From the NCBI RefSeq assembly GCF_004762045.1, contig NZ_SJOM01000007.1:1331672-1395671 (forward strand): DNA of 64,000 nt, in the 5' to 3' direction. Shown here in pieces: positions 1 to 8,552 of this stretch. The notes below the pieces were generated by a model. It did no database searches. It saw only the letters and a list, made by a program, of their open reading frames with translations, and was not told the origin of the DNA. The DNA comes from Mycobacterium sp. DL99. Lineage in GTDB: Bacteria > Actinomycetota > Actinomycetes > Mycobacteriales > Mycobacteriaceae. A program made the translations under genes and the position numbers. The first letter of the stretch is position 1. Every line of letters starts with the position of its first letter.

Positions 1-476
1 GGGAATCGCGAGGCGTCACCTTCTAGCAAGATGTTGCGAGGCGGTCCCACGCAGAGCCGTGATCCGCGCCGCGACGCGGCGCGGCCCTTGGGAATGACGT
101 CCTCAGCCAGGAGCAAAAACGCCGAAAGTTCGAGCCTTTGTGCGGCTTCGCCTGGAGGCAGCTCGATCGACAACTCCACTGTTTGGGTGTCGTCAGTCGA
201 CAAGCGCTTCTGAGCGACGAAGCGTCGCAACATTGCCGGACAATCTGCAACTGCGACCGCCTCGATCAGATCGATCTGTTCTAAGCCTGTGGCCTCGAGA
301 ACCGTTGAACTCGTGACTTCGACGGAGAGCCCGATGGCATCGGTCGAGGCGTAGTCCCACCCTGGAAGAAGATCTGGAAGGGGTTCGCGAAGGCCGTTCC
401 GTTCCAGCCACCACCCACCCCACGAAACATTGCTGGAGACAAGAGATCTGTATGGCAGCAGGCGTGTCTTACTCAT
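1..476 (-). CDS. Partial protein of unknown function, last visible gene of the Z1 operon
   Basis: The frame is open from an ATG at 476 to the left edge of the window, giving 158 codons of the N-terminus, which begins MSKTRLLPYRSLVSSNVSWG. The ATG lies inside the last codons of the upstream GHKL ATPase gene, an 8-bp overlap, so the two are almost certainly translationally coupled. I recognise no domain. The visible part is a mixed sequence with a segment rich in acidic and hydrophobic residues around positions 50-110 and no membrane segment or signal peptide. Its place suggests a fourth subunit of the Z1/GHKL defence operon, but that is inference from coupling only. The C-terminus is outside the window, so full length and fold cannot be judged. 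Confidence 0.75.
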   Translation of the reverse strand, partial: MSKTRLLPYRSLVSSNVSWGGWWLERNGLREPLPDLLPGWDYASTDAIGLSVEVTSSTVLEATGLEQIDLIEAVAVADCPAMLRRFVAQKRLSTDDTQTVELSIELPPGEAAQRLELSAFLLLAEDVIPKGRAASRRGSRLCVGPPRNILLEGDASRF

Positions 477-2364
477 GACTTCCTTCGTCGACAATCCGGA
501 CTGTGATGTCGATGGCAACTTCGTCACTCGAGTCGAACCAATACTCAAGCGATTGACCAGGCATGATCACCGCCGTCGCGTTACCGTCAGCGCCCTCCCA
601 GCCGCCGTCTCGCAAGTAGTCTGGATCGATCGATCGTTCGGTGCCGCCGTCTGTCCCGATGCCAATCTCGACCTGGACGCGGGATCCGTCTGACGGGCCA
701 CCATCTACGCGGATCGGCAGTGTCGTTCGCGTCCATCCCGGTATGCCACAGTCTGTCCAGCGGGGATCGCCTAATTGCGCCCTAGCTTTGGAGCTCCGGC
801 TAGCACCGGCGCTTGGCTTCGAGCCGCCTGCCAGCGTCGGCGCGGAGCCGATCGACCCAGTCACTAGGCCGGCCAACATATCGCCAACTGCGGCGGCCGA
901 GGCTGAGGACTGGCTTGGCCTAGTAGTGCTGAAAGGCTCGACGAACTTGTCTGCAGCTTCTTGGATTCGTTGGATCGCTAGCTTGACTTGGCTGCGCTGA
1001 GTCTTGTCCTGCAGTGATGCGGGGGACCAGTCGTCGTGCGCGGGTGGTTCTGATTTGGCGAATGTGGGATCTAGGTCTGACACCGGCTTGAACACGCCGG
1101 CCCATTGGAAGCCTGGCTCAGCGAGCGCCGATCGCTGTATCTGTCGGACAACCAACTCGGCACCGTTGCGCATAAGCGTGATAGCCCGGCTCGGCTCTAC
1201 TTCTGCAGCTGTGCCGCGAGGCGCGGGGTACTTCGTTAGGGCTAGATGCCCGAGGACCTCGTTGTACCGTTTGATCTCGATGACGTCCACAGCGAATAGC
1301 GAGGGTGTAGGAGTACTTCCAGCTTGGATGGCTCGCACTGTGCGTAGACACGAGACCGGGCCACAAAGGACTGGGTGGCTCGATGGATCCGGAATCGGGT
1401 AGTCAACGCCGTCGACCTGTACGCGCACGTCCATCGGGTGCATTCCGGAGTTATCGGGAAGCAGCTTCGGCCACAAGTTCCAGAGCACTGCTTCCGTTAG
1501 TACCTCTGCGTCATCTTCTGGGCCAGGCGCGCCGAGTTCGGGAGCGAGGATCAGAATGCTGGTGCCAAGCTCATCGTCCCCGAATGTTTTTGCGAAGATT
1601 TGGCTTCCAAGCTCCCGGGCGAATGGGCCTACTACCGGTTCTGGGCGTCCCTCGATTGTTCGGCCCCACCAATGTCTACCGGTGTAGCGGTATCCATCCA
1701 GCTCGAATACGTCTCCAATAGCAGACGCGATCAAGCGATCTTCCGGTCCTTTGTCCGTAGCACATCTGGACCAGACAATGATGGCGCTGACCTGGCTGAC
1801 CATGTACGCGATCGACTTACCGAATCCGTATGTCCCCCCGGATGTCGGGTCGCCCTTGGTAGCACCAATGTTAAAGATGAGGTCGATGAAGTGGGTGACG
1901 GAGTTCGGAGGGATCGCGCGATCGTTCCGAACTGGCCCGCCTAGGCCAACCGTCCCGCGGTCGGAGATTTCGACCGCCCAGACCTCGTCAGCCGTTAGCG
2001 CACCTCGGATCTGAGTACCAGACGCGCTCCCCGTGAAGACGGAATTGCCGAGAAGCTCAGCGGTTTCCTCCGGCAACTGGCGGATATTTATCGTGAACTC
2101 CACTGGGCGGTCACCGATCCTGGCATCCCAGCTGTTCTGGGCAGTCTCTCGGACGAGCAACCCTCCCGTCGAGACGTGGGGTGTGCCGAGGAGCTTCTTT
2201 GCACCGACACCCTGGATAGCGCCTGGCTCAAACTTCTGAGGAAACCAGTCCAGGGGGCCTCGGGAGATTCGCTGACGAGTCAGTTCCGTCGCTTGTGTGA
2301 CACCGTCGAGGCGGCTGGGATGTTGGAGAGGCGCCGAGTCTTGCATGTGTCGAGTCGCGTTCAC
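469..2364 (-). CDS. GHKL (HATPase_c) ATPase, component of Z1 defence operon
   Basis: This is a protein of about 631 residues with the signature of a GHKL-fold ATPase: an N-box around residues 73-82 (ETAQNSWDAR), a G1 box with DRGTVG near 135-142, and a glycine-rich lid (GGTYGFGKS) near 176-184. The remaining 400 residues are of unknown fold. The GTG start at 2364 was chosen because it overlaps the stop of the upstream nuclease gene as GTGA and has a GGAGG six bases upstream; a frame extension to 2388 exists but would overlap further. It is the third gene of the Z1 operon. GHKL ATPases in such systems are thought to act as ATP-driven clamps or sensors that control a nuclease; this specific role is inferred. 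It is distinct from the smaller MutL-like ATPase at 8553-9833, so the island holds two GHKL proteins. Confidence 0.85.
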   Translation of the reverse strand: MNATRHMQDSAPLQHPSRLDGVTQATELTRQRISRGPLDWFPQKFEPGAIQGVGAKKLLGTPHVSTGGLLVRETAQNSWDARIGDRPVEFTINIRQLPEETAELLGNSVFTGSASGTQIRGALTADEVWAVEISDRGTVGLGGPVRNDRAIPPNSVTHFIDLIFNIGATKGDPTSGGTYGFGKSIAYMVSQVSAIIVWSRCATDKGPEDRLIASAIGDVFELDGYRYTGRHWWGRTIEGRPEPVVGPFARELGSQIFAKTFGDDELGTSILILAPELGAPGPEDDAEVLTEAVLWNLWPKLLPDNSGMHPMDVRVQVDGVDYPIPDPSSHPVLCGPVSCLRTVRAIQAGSTPTPSLFAVDVIEIKRYNEVLGHLALTKYPAPRGTAAEVEPSRAITLMRNGAELVVRQIQRSALAEPGFQWAGVFKPVSDLDPTFAKSEPPAHDDWSPASLQDKTQRSQVKLAIQRIQEAADKFVEPFSTTRPSQSSASAAAVGDMLAGLVTGSIGSAPTLAGGSKPSAGASRSSKARAQLGDPRWTDCGIPGWTRTTLPIRVDGGPSDGSRVQVEIGIGTDGGTERSIDPDYLRDGGWEGADGNATAVIMPGQSLEYWFDSSDEVAIDITVRIVDEGSHE

Positions 2365-3356
2365 ACCGGTCCTCCAGCCCATTCGCATGCGATATTGGCG
2401 GCTGCGTCGGTCGATAGCGCCGGAGGGAGCACTCCAAGCAGTAACTCGTACGAGACACCGTCAATACCGACTAAGCGGGATTTCTCAATATCGCTCGCGC
2501 GCAGGCCAGGAAACCCGGTATCGACTCTCCACCAGCGGATTTCGCGCAATAGGTAGCGAGTCGGGACCGCGCACTCCATCCCCTGGTAGTAGCCCGCGTC
2601 GCCCAGCCTGGTTTCGAGAGTATCTGCGGGAACGCCCAGCGCCAGCAAGGAGTCGATCCGTGCGTCGATGTCGGGCGCGTCCGTCGCAGCGGCAAGGTGA
2701 ACTACCGCAAGGTGCAATGATGCGGAGAGAGCCGGATCGAGCTGGTCGAGGTTGGAGATCCGAACTGCCGTGGCGTTAACGGCCGCCGTTGCCTTGACTT
2801 CGATATCACGTCCCTGTCGGCTGAAGTCGTGAATCGCGCCTGCGGGTCCCGTCCAAGCGAATACCGCAGCGGCAGGATCGACCGCAGCGAGCAGGAGCAT
2901 AACCTCTAGCTCGCCAACCAGACCGACCACCTCTTCCCGCGACAATCCACCTAGAGCACGACGAAGGAGTGCCCTCCAGTCGTCCAACGTGGTGATCACC
3001 GCGTTGAGTCCTCCACTCGGGGCACGTTCAAGCCGATTGAGGACATCTTCGATCAGCCGATCGAACGGACCGACCAATCGAGAAATTGTGCAATACAGGT
3101 CCGCGAAGCGGACTGGGCCGGAGCCCACAGAGAGATCGCGATAGCCCAAGTTGATGCCGCGACTGACGCGGTCACTCGGAGAATCCTTCGCAGGAATCGG
3201 AACTAACAGGTGGCGCCTTCCGTCTCCGTCAACTCCGAGGAGGACGTGGCCTAGGACGGTGGTGACGCCGCTCTGCCGTGTCAGGATTTGGTCCCCTTCA
3301 GGGCGCCGGTCGCTCAGCAAGAGGCTGAAATGCTCAGATACATTGCGGCTCATCAT
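2361..3356 (-). CDS. PD-(D/E)XK motif protein (DUF4420-like nuclease)
   Basis: This 331-residue protein fits the PD-(D/E)XK family often annotated as DUF4420. The visible catalytic pattern is a GELEVM glutamate segment, then GPAGAIHDFSRQG supplying the aspartate, then IEVKAT supplying the E-x-K. It lies between the Z1 helicase and the GHKL ATPase. The start overlaps the Z1 stop as ATGA (a second ATG follows immediately) with GGAGAA just upstream, and its own stop overlaps the next start as GTGA. It is a good candidate for the DNA-cleaving subunit of the system. Its target, and whether cleavage depends on the GHKL and Z1 partners, cannot be read from sequence. Confidence 0.85.
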   Translation of the reverse strand: MMSRNVSEHFSLLLSDRRPEGDQILTRQSGVTTVLGHVLLGVDGDGRRHLLVPIPAKDSPSDRVSRGINLGYRDLSVGSGPVRFADLYCTISRLVGPFDRLIEDVLNRLERAPSGGLNAVITTLDDWRALLRRALGGLSREEVVGLVGELEVMLLLAAVDPAAAVFAWTGPAGAIHDFSRQGRDIEVKATAAVNATAVRISNLDQLDPALSASLHLAVVHLAAATDAPDIDARIDSLLALGVPADTLETRLGDAGYYQGMECAVPTRYLLREIRWWRVDTGFPGLRASDIEKSRLVGIDGVSYELLLGVLPPALSTDAAANIACEWAGGPV

Positions 3357-6019
3357 ATTTCTCCGGTGGCGAATTCTGCATCGCCCTCGGTGTCCGCGGG
3401 CACTTCCTCGCTCGACGGATCCAGTTCCGGCTGCCAGTCGGGAGTAACGCCGATGTAAGTGCCATCCGTGCGGGGGTCGGCGCCGCTACTCGGGAAGATG
3501 ATGCCGAGCCCGACCAAATGCGCTTCCGTTGCCATCGCGTCGCGAGCTCGACGCGATCCTTCTGTCTGGGGCAGTGAGTCTTTACTGACTACGTAGATGA
3601 TAATCTGGCCGGCTCCGTTGGCAAGCCGGCGCCGGACGTCCCGTGGCTGTCGGCGCTGTTTCGGGGTCAGGTTCCGTACGTCCTCGGGATCTAAGTCTGC
3701 GAACCAGTCATCATGGTTAAGTAAAGACTTGATGTTCGCGGTGCCTGCTGCCGAGTCTTTGAGGGGAGCACGGTTGACTGCCCGGACCTCGCCGAAACCG
3801 AGGTCGAGTTCGCCAAGTTCGACGACTCGGCCGCTCTCGTCGCGAGCGGTCCGTGAGGTGCTGATCACGATGACGTTCCAGAGACTGTCCGGGGCAGCGG
3901 TGCGGATCCATTCCGTCATGAACTCAGACCGCATCGACACTTGGTCTTTGTGGAACGTGTACTGCTCCAGCAGTTTGGACACGCTCTCTGCCGAGACCTT
4001 GGCAAAACGCCAACGGGGTGGGGTGTTGGTGGTCGCTAGGCTGGATTCTTCTTTGCACAGAGCGATGAACTCTTGGACTGCCGCGAGATTGTTCCTCGCG
4101 GTCTCGGCCTCGCGGTCAAAGATGAAGGTCTGCATCCGTTCACCGGCATACGTGACTCGTATGACACGTGCCGCGCCCATCTTGTTCCGGGCGACGATCG
4201 CAAGACGTCCTGGATGTTCACGCACCCGCACCCCTACATCCATTGGGGTCTGAAGCTGAAGCTCCATATCGGCTATATCTGCTCTGATCTCGGCTTCGAC
4301 CAACGCGAGAAACCGATACTCGTCAGCCAGAGACTGCTGCAGCCAGATCCGGGGGAGATCTTCATAACCGGGCCTGTACCCAAACCAGCGACCCATCTGA
4401 AGCAGCGTGTCGTAGGTGTTCGATGTTCGCGTGAAATAGGAAACGGTCAAGCCCTCAAGAGTGAGCCCCCGAGAAAGGGTGCCACCACCGACCGCGATCA
4501 CTACTTCACGGATGGGGTTCCCCTGTTTGTCGCGGCGGTCGTAATCCAGTCGATCATCGGACATCCCGTTGTCGACGATCACTCGGACGTCGGAGAGCGT
4601 GACCGAAATGTGTTCTGCGAGCTCATCCCACAATGGCATGGGCTCGGTTGCGCAAGATGCTGCCCGCGCTTGTTCCCGGTCGTAGGACGCCTCGAGTGTT
4701 GACGTGTTCCCACTGTGCCACTCCACAGCGAGCTGCTCGATGAATCGCTGCATCGTGCTCCGCATCGCGAAGTGAGGGTCAGAGTAATGCGTCGTGTGGA
4801 TGAGCATCGAGCTGTGATCGGCGTGCCCTCTTGCCCTTCGGATTGCCGTCGCGACTACGAACCACTCTGTAGCTTCGCGTAGGGACATCGGAATGGGCGG
4901 GTCGAACGCGAGGCGCGCCTCAGTCCCGCTCGGCGGCCGCAAACCAGCTGCCTCAGCATCCGAGATCTTCCGGATCATGTCGAGGCCAGGATCAGGATCG
5001 TCGTCATCTGAGAGGGGTTCCCGACCGAACAGCCTCTCAGCACCAAAATACTCAGTCGGCCGCGGAAGATTAATTATGAAGTTGGATGGATAGAGGTCAG
5101 ATCCGTCTGGCTCCATGAATATGTTCGCGAAAGGTGTGGCCGTATAGCCGATATAGGTCCCGCTTTGTATGAGGTCCCAGATCTCCTTGACGAGCGCATT
5201 GATCGCAGAGCGATTCTGCCGACTGACAGCACTGTTGGGTGTGGCTTGGTCGGCCTCGTCATCCAGCAGGAGCACTGGCGTTCGTCGTAGGACGTCGACT
5301 GGGGTCTCCTTGAGCCAGTCGCGCAAGTTTTCCAACCTGGAAGCATTCTTCTTGATGATGATCGCCACAGGTTTCGCCGAGCCAAGTTGCGACGCGCCTC
5401 GATGGGTGGCGCTGTTGATGAAGTCTTCTCGCTTGGTTGTCAGCCCCACCCAACCTCCGGCAGCGAAGTTCAGGTCCTTCTCGACTCGGACCTGTGTCTG
5501 CTCGCGGAGGTTGTTGTGGATGCCAGACAACACAATGAACAGCCCATAGCCGCGGTCTGCGGCCTTCGCCATCACGGCAGTGAAGTTCGCCGTCTTACCC
5601 GACTGGACGTACCCGAGAACCAGCCCTAACTTCTTAAGTCCGTGGATGTTCGGATTCGCCGTTTGAGCGACGACCTTGGTCGATGCTCGATCGATGTCCG
5701 GCACCGCATCAGCCATGCGCCCGCTGAGCAAACGAGTCTCAAGGTCCTCCCAATGGTGGTCCCCGGGCTCGGGGCCCGAGTACCAAGGTGCCATCTGCAC
5801 ATTGGCAATTAGGGAACGACGGTCGACGACACCTGTCGGTGAATCGAGTAGATCGTTCTCTGCGATGTCTCGACGGATCTCGTCTGCGGCAGTTTCTAAA
5901 GAGATCTGGTCACGCATGATCGGTCGTAGGTCCGCGAGCGTCTCGTCGAGGCTTTGGCGAAGCCGAACCATCTGTCCGATGATGATCCCTCGAACCTGCG
6001 CGACTGCCTGGCTATCCAT
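3353..6019 (-). CDS. Z1 domain-containing superfamily 2 helicase/translocase
   Basis: The product of about 888 residues carries the SF2 motor motifs: Walker A GYVQSGKTANF at about 136-145, a DEAD-type Walker B LLDDEAD at about 252-257, motif III TATPFAN near 293-299, and a motif V/VI block from GGGTLSRGL to QMGRWFGYR at about 511-550. The last block is the hallmark of the Z1 domain (PF10593). Start: ATG at 6019 preceded by GGAGGG; a TTG one codon upstream is possible. It is the first gene of a minus-strand operon with the PD-(D/E)XK protein, a GHKL ATPase and an unknown protein, and is divergent from the DNA methyltransferase. Z1 proteins are known as partners of MutL/MORC-like ATPases and Vsr nucleases in restriction-modification clusters. 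ATP-driven DNA translocation is the expected role. Confidence 0.92.
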   Translation of the reverse strand: MDSQAVAQVRGIIIGQMVRLRQSLDETLADLRPIMRDQISLETAADEIRRDIAENDLLDSPTGVVDRRSLIANVQMAPWYSGPEPGDHHWEDLETRLLSGRMADAVPDIDRASTKVVAQTANPNIHGLKKLGLVLGYVQSGKTANFTAVMAKAADRGYGLFIVLSGIHNNLREQTQVRVEKDLNFAAGGWVGLTTKREDFINSATHRGASQLGSAKPVAIIIKKNASRLENLRDWLKETPVDVLRRTPVLLLDDEADQATPNSAVSRQNRSAINALVKEIWDLIQSGTYIGYTATPFANIFMEPDGSDLYPSNFIINLPRPTEYFGAERLFGREPLSDDDDPDPGLDMIRKISDAEAAGLRPPSGTEARLAFDPPIPMSLREATEWFVVATAIRRARGHADHSSMLIHTTHYSDPHFAMRSTMQRFIEQLAVEWHSGNTSTLEASYDREQARAASCATEPMPLWDELAEHISVTLSDVRVIVDNGMSDDRLDYDRRDKQGNPIREVVIAVGGGTLSRGLTLEGLTVSYFTRTSNTYDTLLQMGRWFGYRPGYEDLPRIWLQQSLADEYRFLALVEAEIRADIADMELQLQTPMDVGVRVREHPGRLAIVARNKMGAARVIRVTYAGERMQTFIFDREAETARNNLAAVQEFIALCKEESSLATTNTPPRWRFAKVSAESVSKLLEQYTFHKDQVSMRSEFMTEWIRTAAPDSLWNVIVISTSRTARDESGRVVELGELDLGFGEVRAVNRAPLKDSAAGTANIKSLLNHDDWFADLDPEDVRNLTPKQRRQPRDVRRRLANGAGQIIIYVVSKDSLPQTEGSRRARDAMATEAHLVGLGIIFPSSGADPRTDGTYIGVTPDWQPELDPSSEEVPADTEGDAEFATGEI

Positions 6020-6584
6020 CAACTGTTTCCCTCCGCGCGGAGACGCTAGTGGAACTGGGTGCGTCCAGGGACCGGAATGCGGTTCAGGTTTTGTTCTGGT
6101 GTGGAGTCCCCGGCTGACCTGAACTTAGGGCACCTTCGGATGCGCCGTCGGATCGGGGAGATCTCAACCCTCCATTGAACGCACTTAGCGCCCTTGAATA
6201 CTGGGTCGATAGCGAGTAACAGTTGCATTTTTTCGCCAGTTATCCGAGTCACTGCGCGGATATCGACTGCACGCACGACGCTGACCAAACGTTGTCATTC
6301 CGTTGGATGACGCCGATGCTCGACGGACTTGCTCGATAGAAGAATCGCGAGGGCCTCAGCATCGGAGCTTGTCGGCGGCCGTGCTGAGTGCGGAGCTGAT
6401 CTCGATGCAGGGGCGTTGGAGGGACCTTCCGCCTCATTCGGGTACACCTAGGGGCGGCATACCGCGACGCGCCCTCAGCGGTGATGACAATGAGCTGGGC
6501 GCGTGCGTCAGTGCCTACCGCTATCTTCTATCTGTGCCACCTCAGCGCTCGCAGACACCCAAGGGGCCGAAACATGGGTATGGC
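6020..6584. promoter_or_regulatory. Divergent regulatory region between Z1 operon and DNA methyltransferase
   Basis: These 565 bases separate two divergent transcription units. The methyltransferase frame stays open back to an ATG at 6303, but the extra N-terminal codons look non-coding in composition, so I treat the region as mainly regulatory. It contains an inverted repeat at 6082-6124. At 6561 it has a strong AAGGGG followed by an ATG at 6574 that opens a six-codon reading frame ending at 6594, which overlaps the methyltransferase start region. I see no RNA gene or mobile element here. Confidence 0.5.
6082..6124. repeat. 8-bp inverted repeat upstream of the Z1 gene
   Basis: GTTCAGGT (6082-6089) and ACCTGAAC (6117-6124) form a perfect inverted repeat separated by 27 bases, 63-105 bases upstream of the Z1 start. 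It could be an operator with two half-sites or an RNA hairpin. No matching copy was noticed elsewhere in the island. Confidence 0.5.
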
Positions 6585-8543
6585 GTGCGACTGATTCGCG
6601 GCCCCTTCGTGAAGCTGGCGCCTCACCGCGACCATGTCGAAGATATTGACTCTTTCGTACAGCATGCGATGTCAGTGCGGCGTGCTACAGGGGCGCCCTT
6701 GGCTGCGGACTTCTTCAGCGGCGCCGGCGGACTCAGCTTGGGACTGGAAAGCGCAGGTTTCAAGATAGTTTTCGGCGCAGATCACGAGCCCTTCGCGAGC
6801 CGGACGCATGCGCACCACTTTGGCGGGATGTCGGTTGACTGGGACCTGTCGGATCCCTCCGTGGTAGCGCGGCTGGGTGATCTAATGCGCGAAGCGGAGA
6901 TTGACCTGATCGCCGGCGGACCACCATGTCAGCCGTTCTCCAAGGCGGGCCGATCGATGATTCGCTACCGGGTGCAAACTGGACTTCGAGATCCCCATGA
7001 TGAGCGCCGTGACCTCTGGCGGTCATTCTTGGAGATTGTCGATCGGGCGCGTCCAAAGGCAGTTCTTATGGAGAACGTCCCCGACATGGCGCTTGATCGG
7101 GAAATGTTCATTCTGCGGAGTATGGTCGAGGAACTTGAGCAAATGAGTTACTCCGTCGAAGAACGGGTCGTCGACACGTGGCGGTACGGAGTTCCTCAAT
7201 TCAGGCAGCGGCTCATCCTCGTTGCGCTTCAGGGCAACACACAGTTCCGGTGGCCGACGGAGACTGCGCGGAAGGTTACCGTCTGGAATGCGATTGGCGA
7301 CCTGCCTGAGGTTGAAGGCGGGTGGCGCCCAGAGGGCGGTGAACACGGCTGGGCCGACTATGCTGGGCCGATAACGGCCTACCAACGTGAGATGCGAGGC
7401 CGCATTGCGCCAGTGGACTCAAACAAGGTGTTCGACCACATCACGCGGCCGGTTCGTGATGATGACCGCGAAGCCTTCGAGTCAATGACGCACGCGACCA
7501 AGTACACCGATCTGGATAAGGAACATCAGCGATATCGCGGAGATATTTTTGATGACAAATACAATCGGCTCAACGAGAACGACTTGTCGAGGACAATAAC
7601 GGCACATATTGCCAAAGATGGATACTGGTACATCCACCCCCGGCAAAGTCGAACGCTGACCGTTCGGGAGGCGGCGCGTCTACAGACTTTTCCCGACGAC
7701 TTCAGGTTCGATGGGCCACCTTCCGCGGCGTTTCGTCAGATCGGTAACGCGGTACCGCCACGGTTGGGATTTGTGATGGGCCAAGCGATTCGCGAGTCAC
7801 TCGACAACCGTGCCGATGCGGGACTTTCGACGCGAGAATGCGCACAGATTTTGGCCAGATGGATGTCCAAATCCAAGCATGTCCGGGCGTTGCCGTGGTT
7901 GCAACGTACGCCAGGTGGGCAGGTGTCGCGGTGGTTGGTGATAGCTGCCGAAGAGCTGCTCGACCGAGCTCCTAAGCCGCTTATGCGCCGAGTGTGGAAG
8001 TTGCTCCAGGAGAACAATAATCCGTGGGCGTTGTCGAAGGCAAAACAGGAGCGTTTCGATGAATACCTGGATTTCGTTGTGGAGAACACTGGGCGCGAAG
8101 CTCGCCTGGAACGAATGCAAGGGTTGCGCGATAGAATTGCCACTTCGCCTCAGGTGCTAAACGGATCGGCAGATGATCTGCGGTCGACATTTGAGATTGC
8201 GGAGTCGGTAGCCGATCTTGCCGTCTTAGCGGCTCCTGTCGATATGCTCGATGCTTCTGGCGCAGGTCCAGAGGAGCCCGTACTGGTGACCAAAGGCGTG
8301 CTGCGAGTAGTAAGCCGCTTCCAGGGCAGCGACGTCGACCGTCGAAACCGCCTTACCGACGGGCGGCTAGCAGTCGCCAGAATGGTGGGGTTCGGCACGT
8401 ATTCGCGTGATGCGCACTTGGGCTTGATTGAACTAGCTAACAGTTGGTGTCGGCCGACTAACCCGGAATGCACCATGTGTCCTCTGCAGACCCATTGTGT
8501 CGAGGGGCGACGGACTATGGAATCCAGTCCAACCCTTTACTGA
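6585..8543 (+). CDS. DNA cytosine-5 methyltransferase fused to degenerate HhH-GPD/Fe-S domain
   Basis: The first 400 residues hold the C5-methyltransferase motifs in order: SAM-binding ADFFSGAGGLSLGLE, catalytic GGPPCQPFSK (Cys codon at 6927), MENVPDM, GVPQFRQRLILV, and a final QIGNAVPPRLG. After about 7800 a second domain of about 210 residues follows. It resembles MutY/EndoIII glycosylases and ends with cysteines at codons 8448, 8469, 8478 and 8496, exactly C-x6-C-x2-C-x5-C, the classic [4Fe-4S] motif. The segment matching the glycosylase VDxNVxRVLxR region reads VLVTKGVLRVVSRF, so Thr replaces the catalytic Asp, and no Lys is seen in the degraded hairpin helix. The start is uncertain: GTG 6585, ATG 6669 and the open frame to 6303 are all possible. 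It probably protects self DNA. The extra domain may help binding or target choice. Confidence 0.9.
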   Translation: MRLIRGPFVKLAPHRDHVEDIDSFVQHAMSVRRATGAPLAADFFSGAGGLSLGLESAGFKIVFGADHEPFASRTHAHHFGGMSVDWDLSDPSVVARLGDLMREAEIDLIAGGPPCQPFSKAGRSMIRYRVQTGLRDPHDERRDLWRSFLEIVDRARPKAVLMENVPDMALDREMFILRSMVEELEQMSYSVEERVVDTWRYGVPQFRQRLILVALQGNTQFRWPTETARKVTVWNAIGDLPEVEGGWRPEGGEHGWADYAGPITAYQREMRGRIAPVDSNKVFDHITRPVRDDDREAFESMTHATKYTDLDKEHQRYRGDIFDDKYNRLNENDLSRTITAHIAKDGYWYIHPRQSRTLTVREAARLQTFPDDFRFDGPPSAAFRQIGNAVPPRLGFVMGQAIRESLDNRADAGLSTRECAQILARWMSKSKHVRALPWLQRTPGGQVSRWLVIAAEELLDRAPKPLMRRVWKLLQENNNPWALSKAKQERFDEYLDFVVENTGREARLERMQGLRDRIATSPQVLNGSADDLRSTFEIAESVADLAVLAAPVDMLDASGAGPEEPVLVTKGVLRVVSRFQGSDVDRRNRLTDGRLAVARMVGFGTYSRDAHLGLIELANSWCRPTNPECTMCPLQTHCVEGRRTMESSPTLY

Positions 8544-8552
8544 CCAGTGATG

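Noticed and set aside
6303..6584. N-terminal extension of the methyltransferase
   Set aside because: The open frame has weak coding composition and lies in a divergent promoter; kept as an alternative start only.
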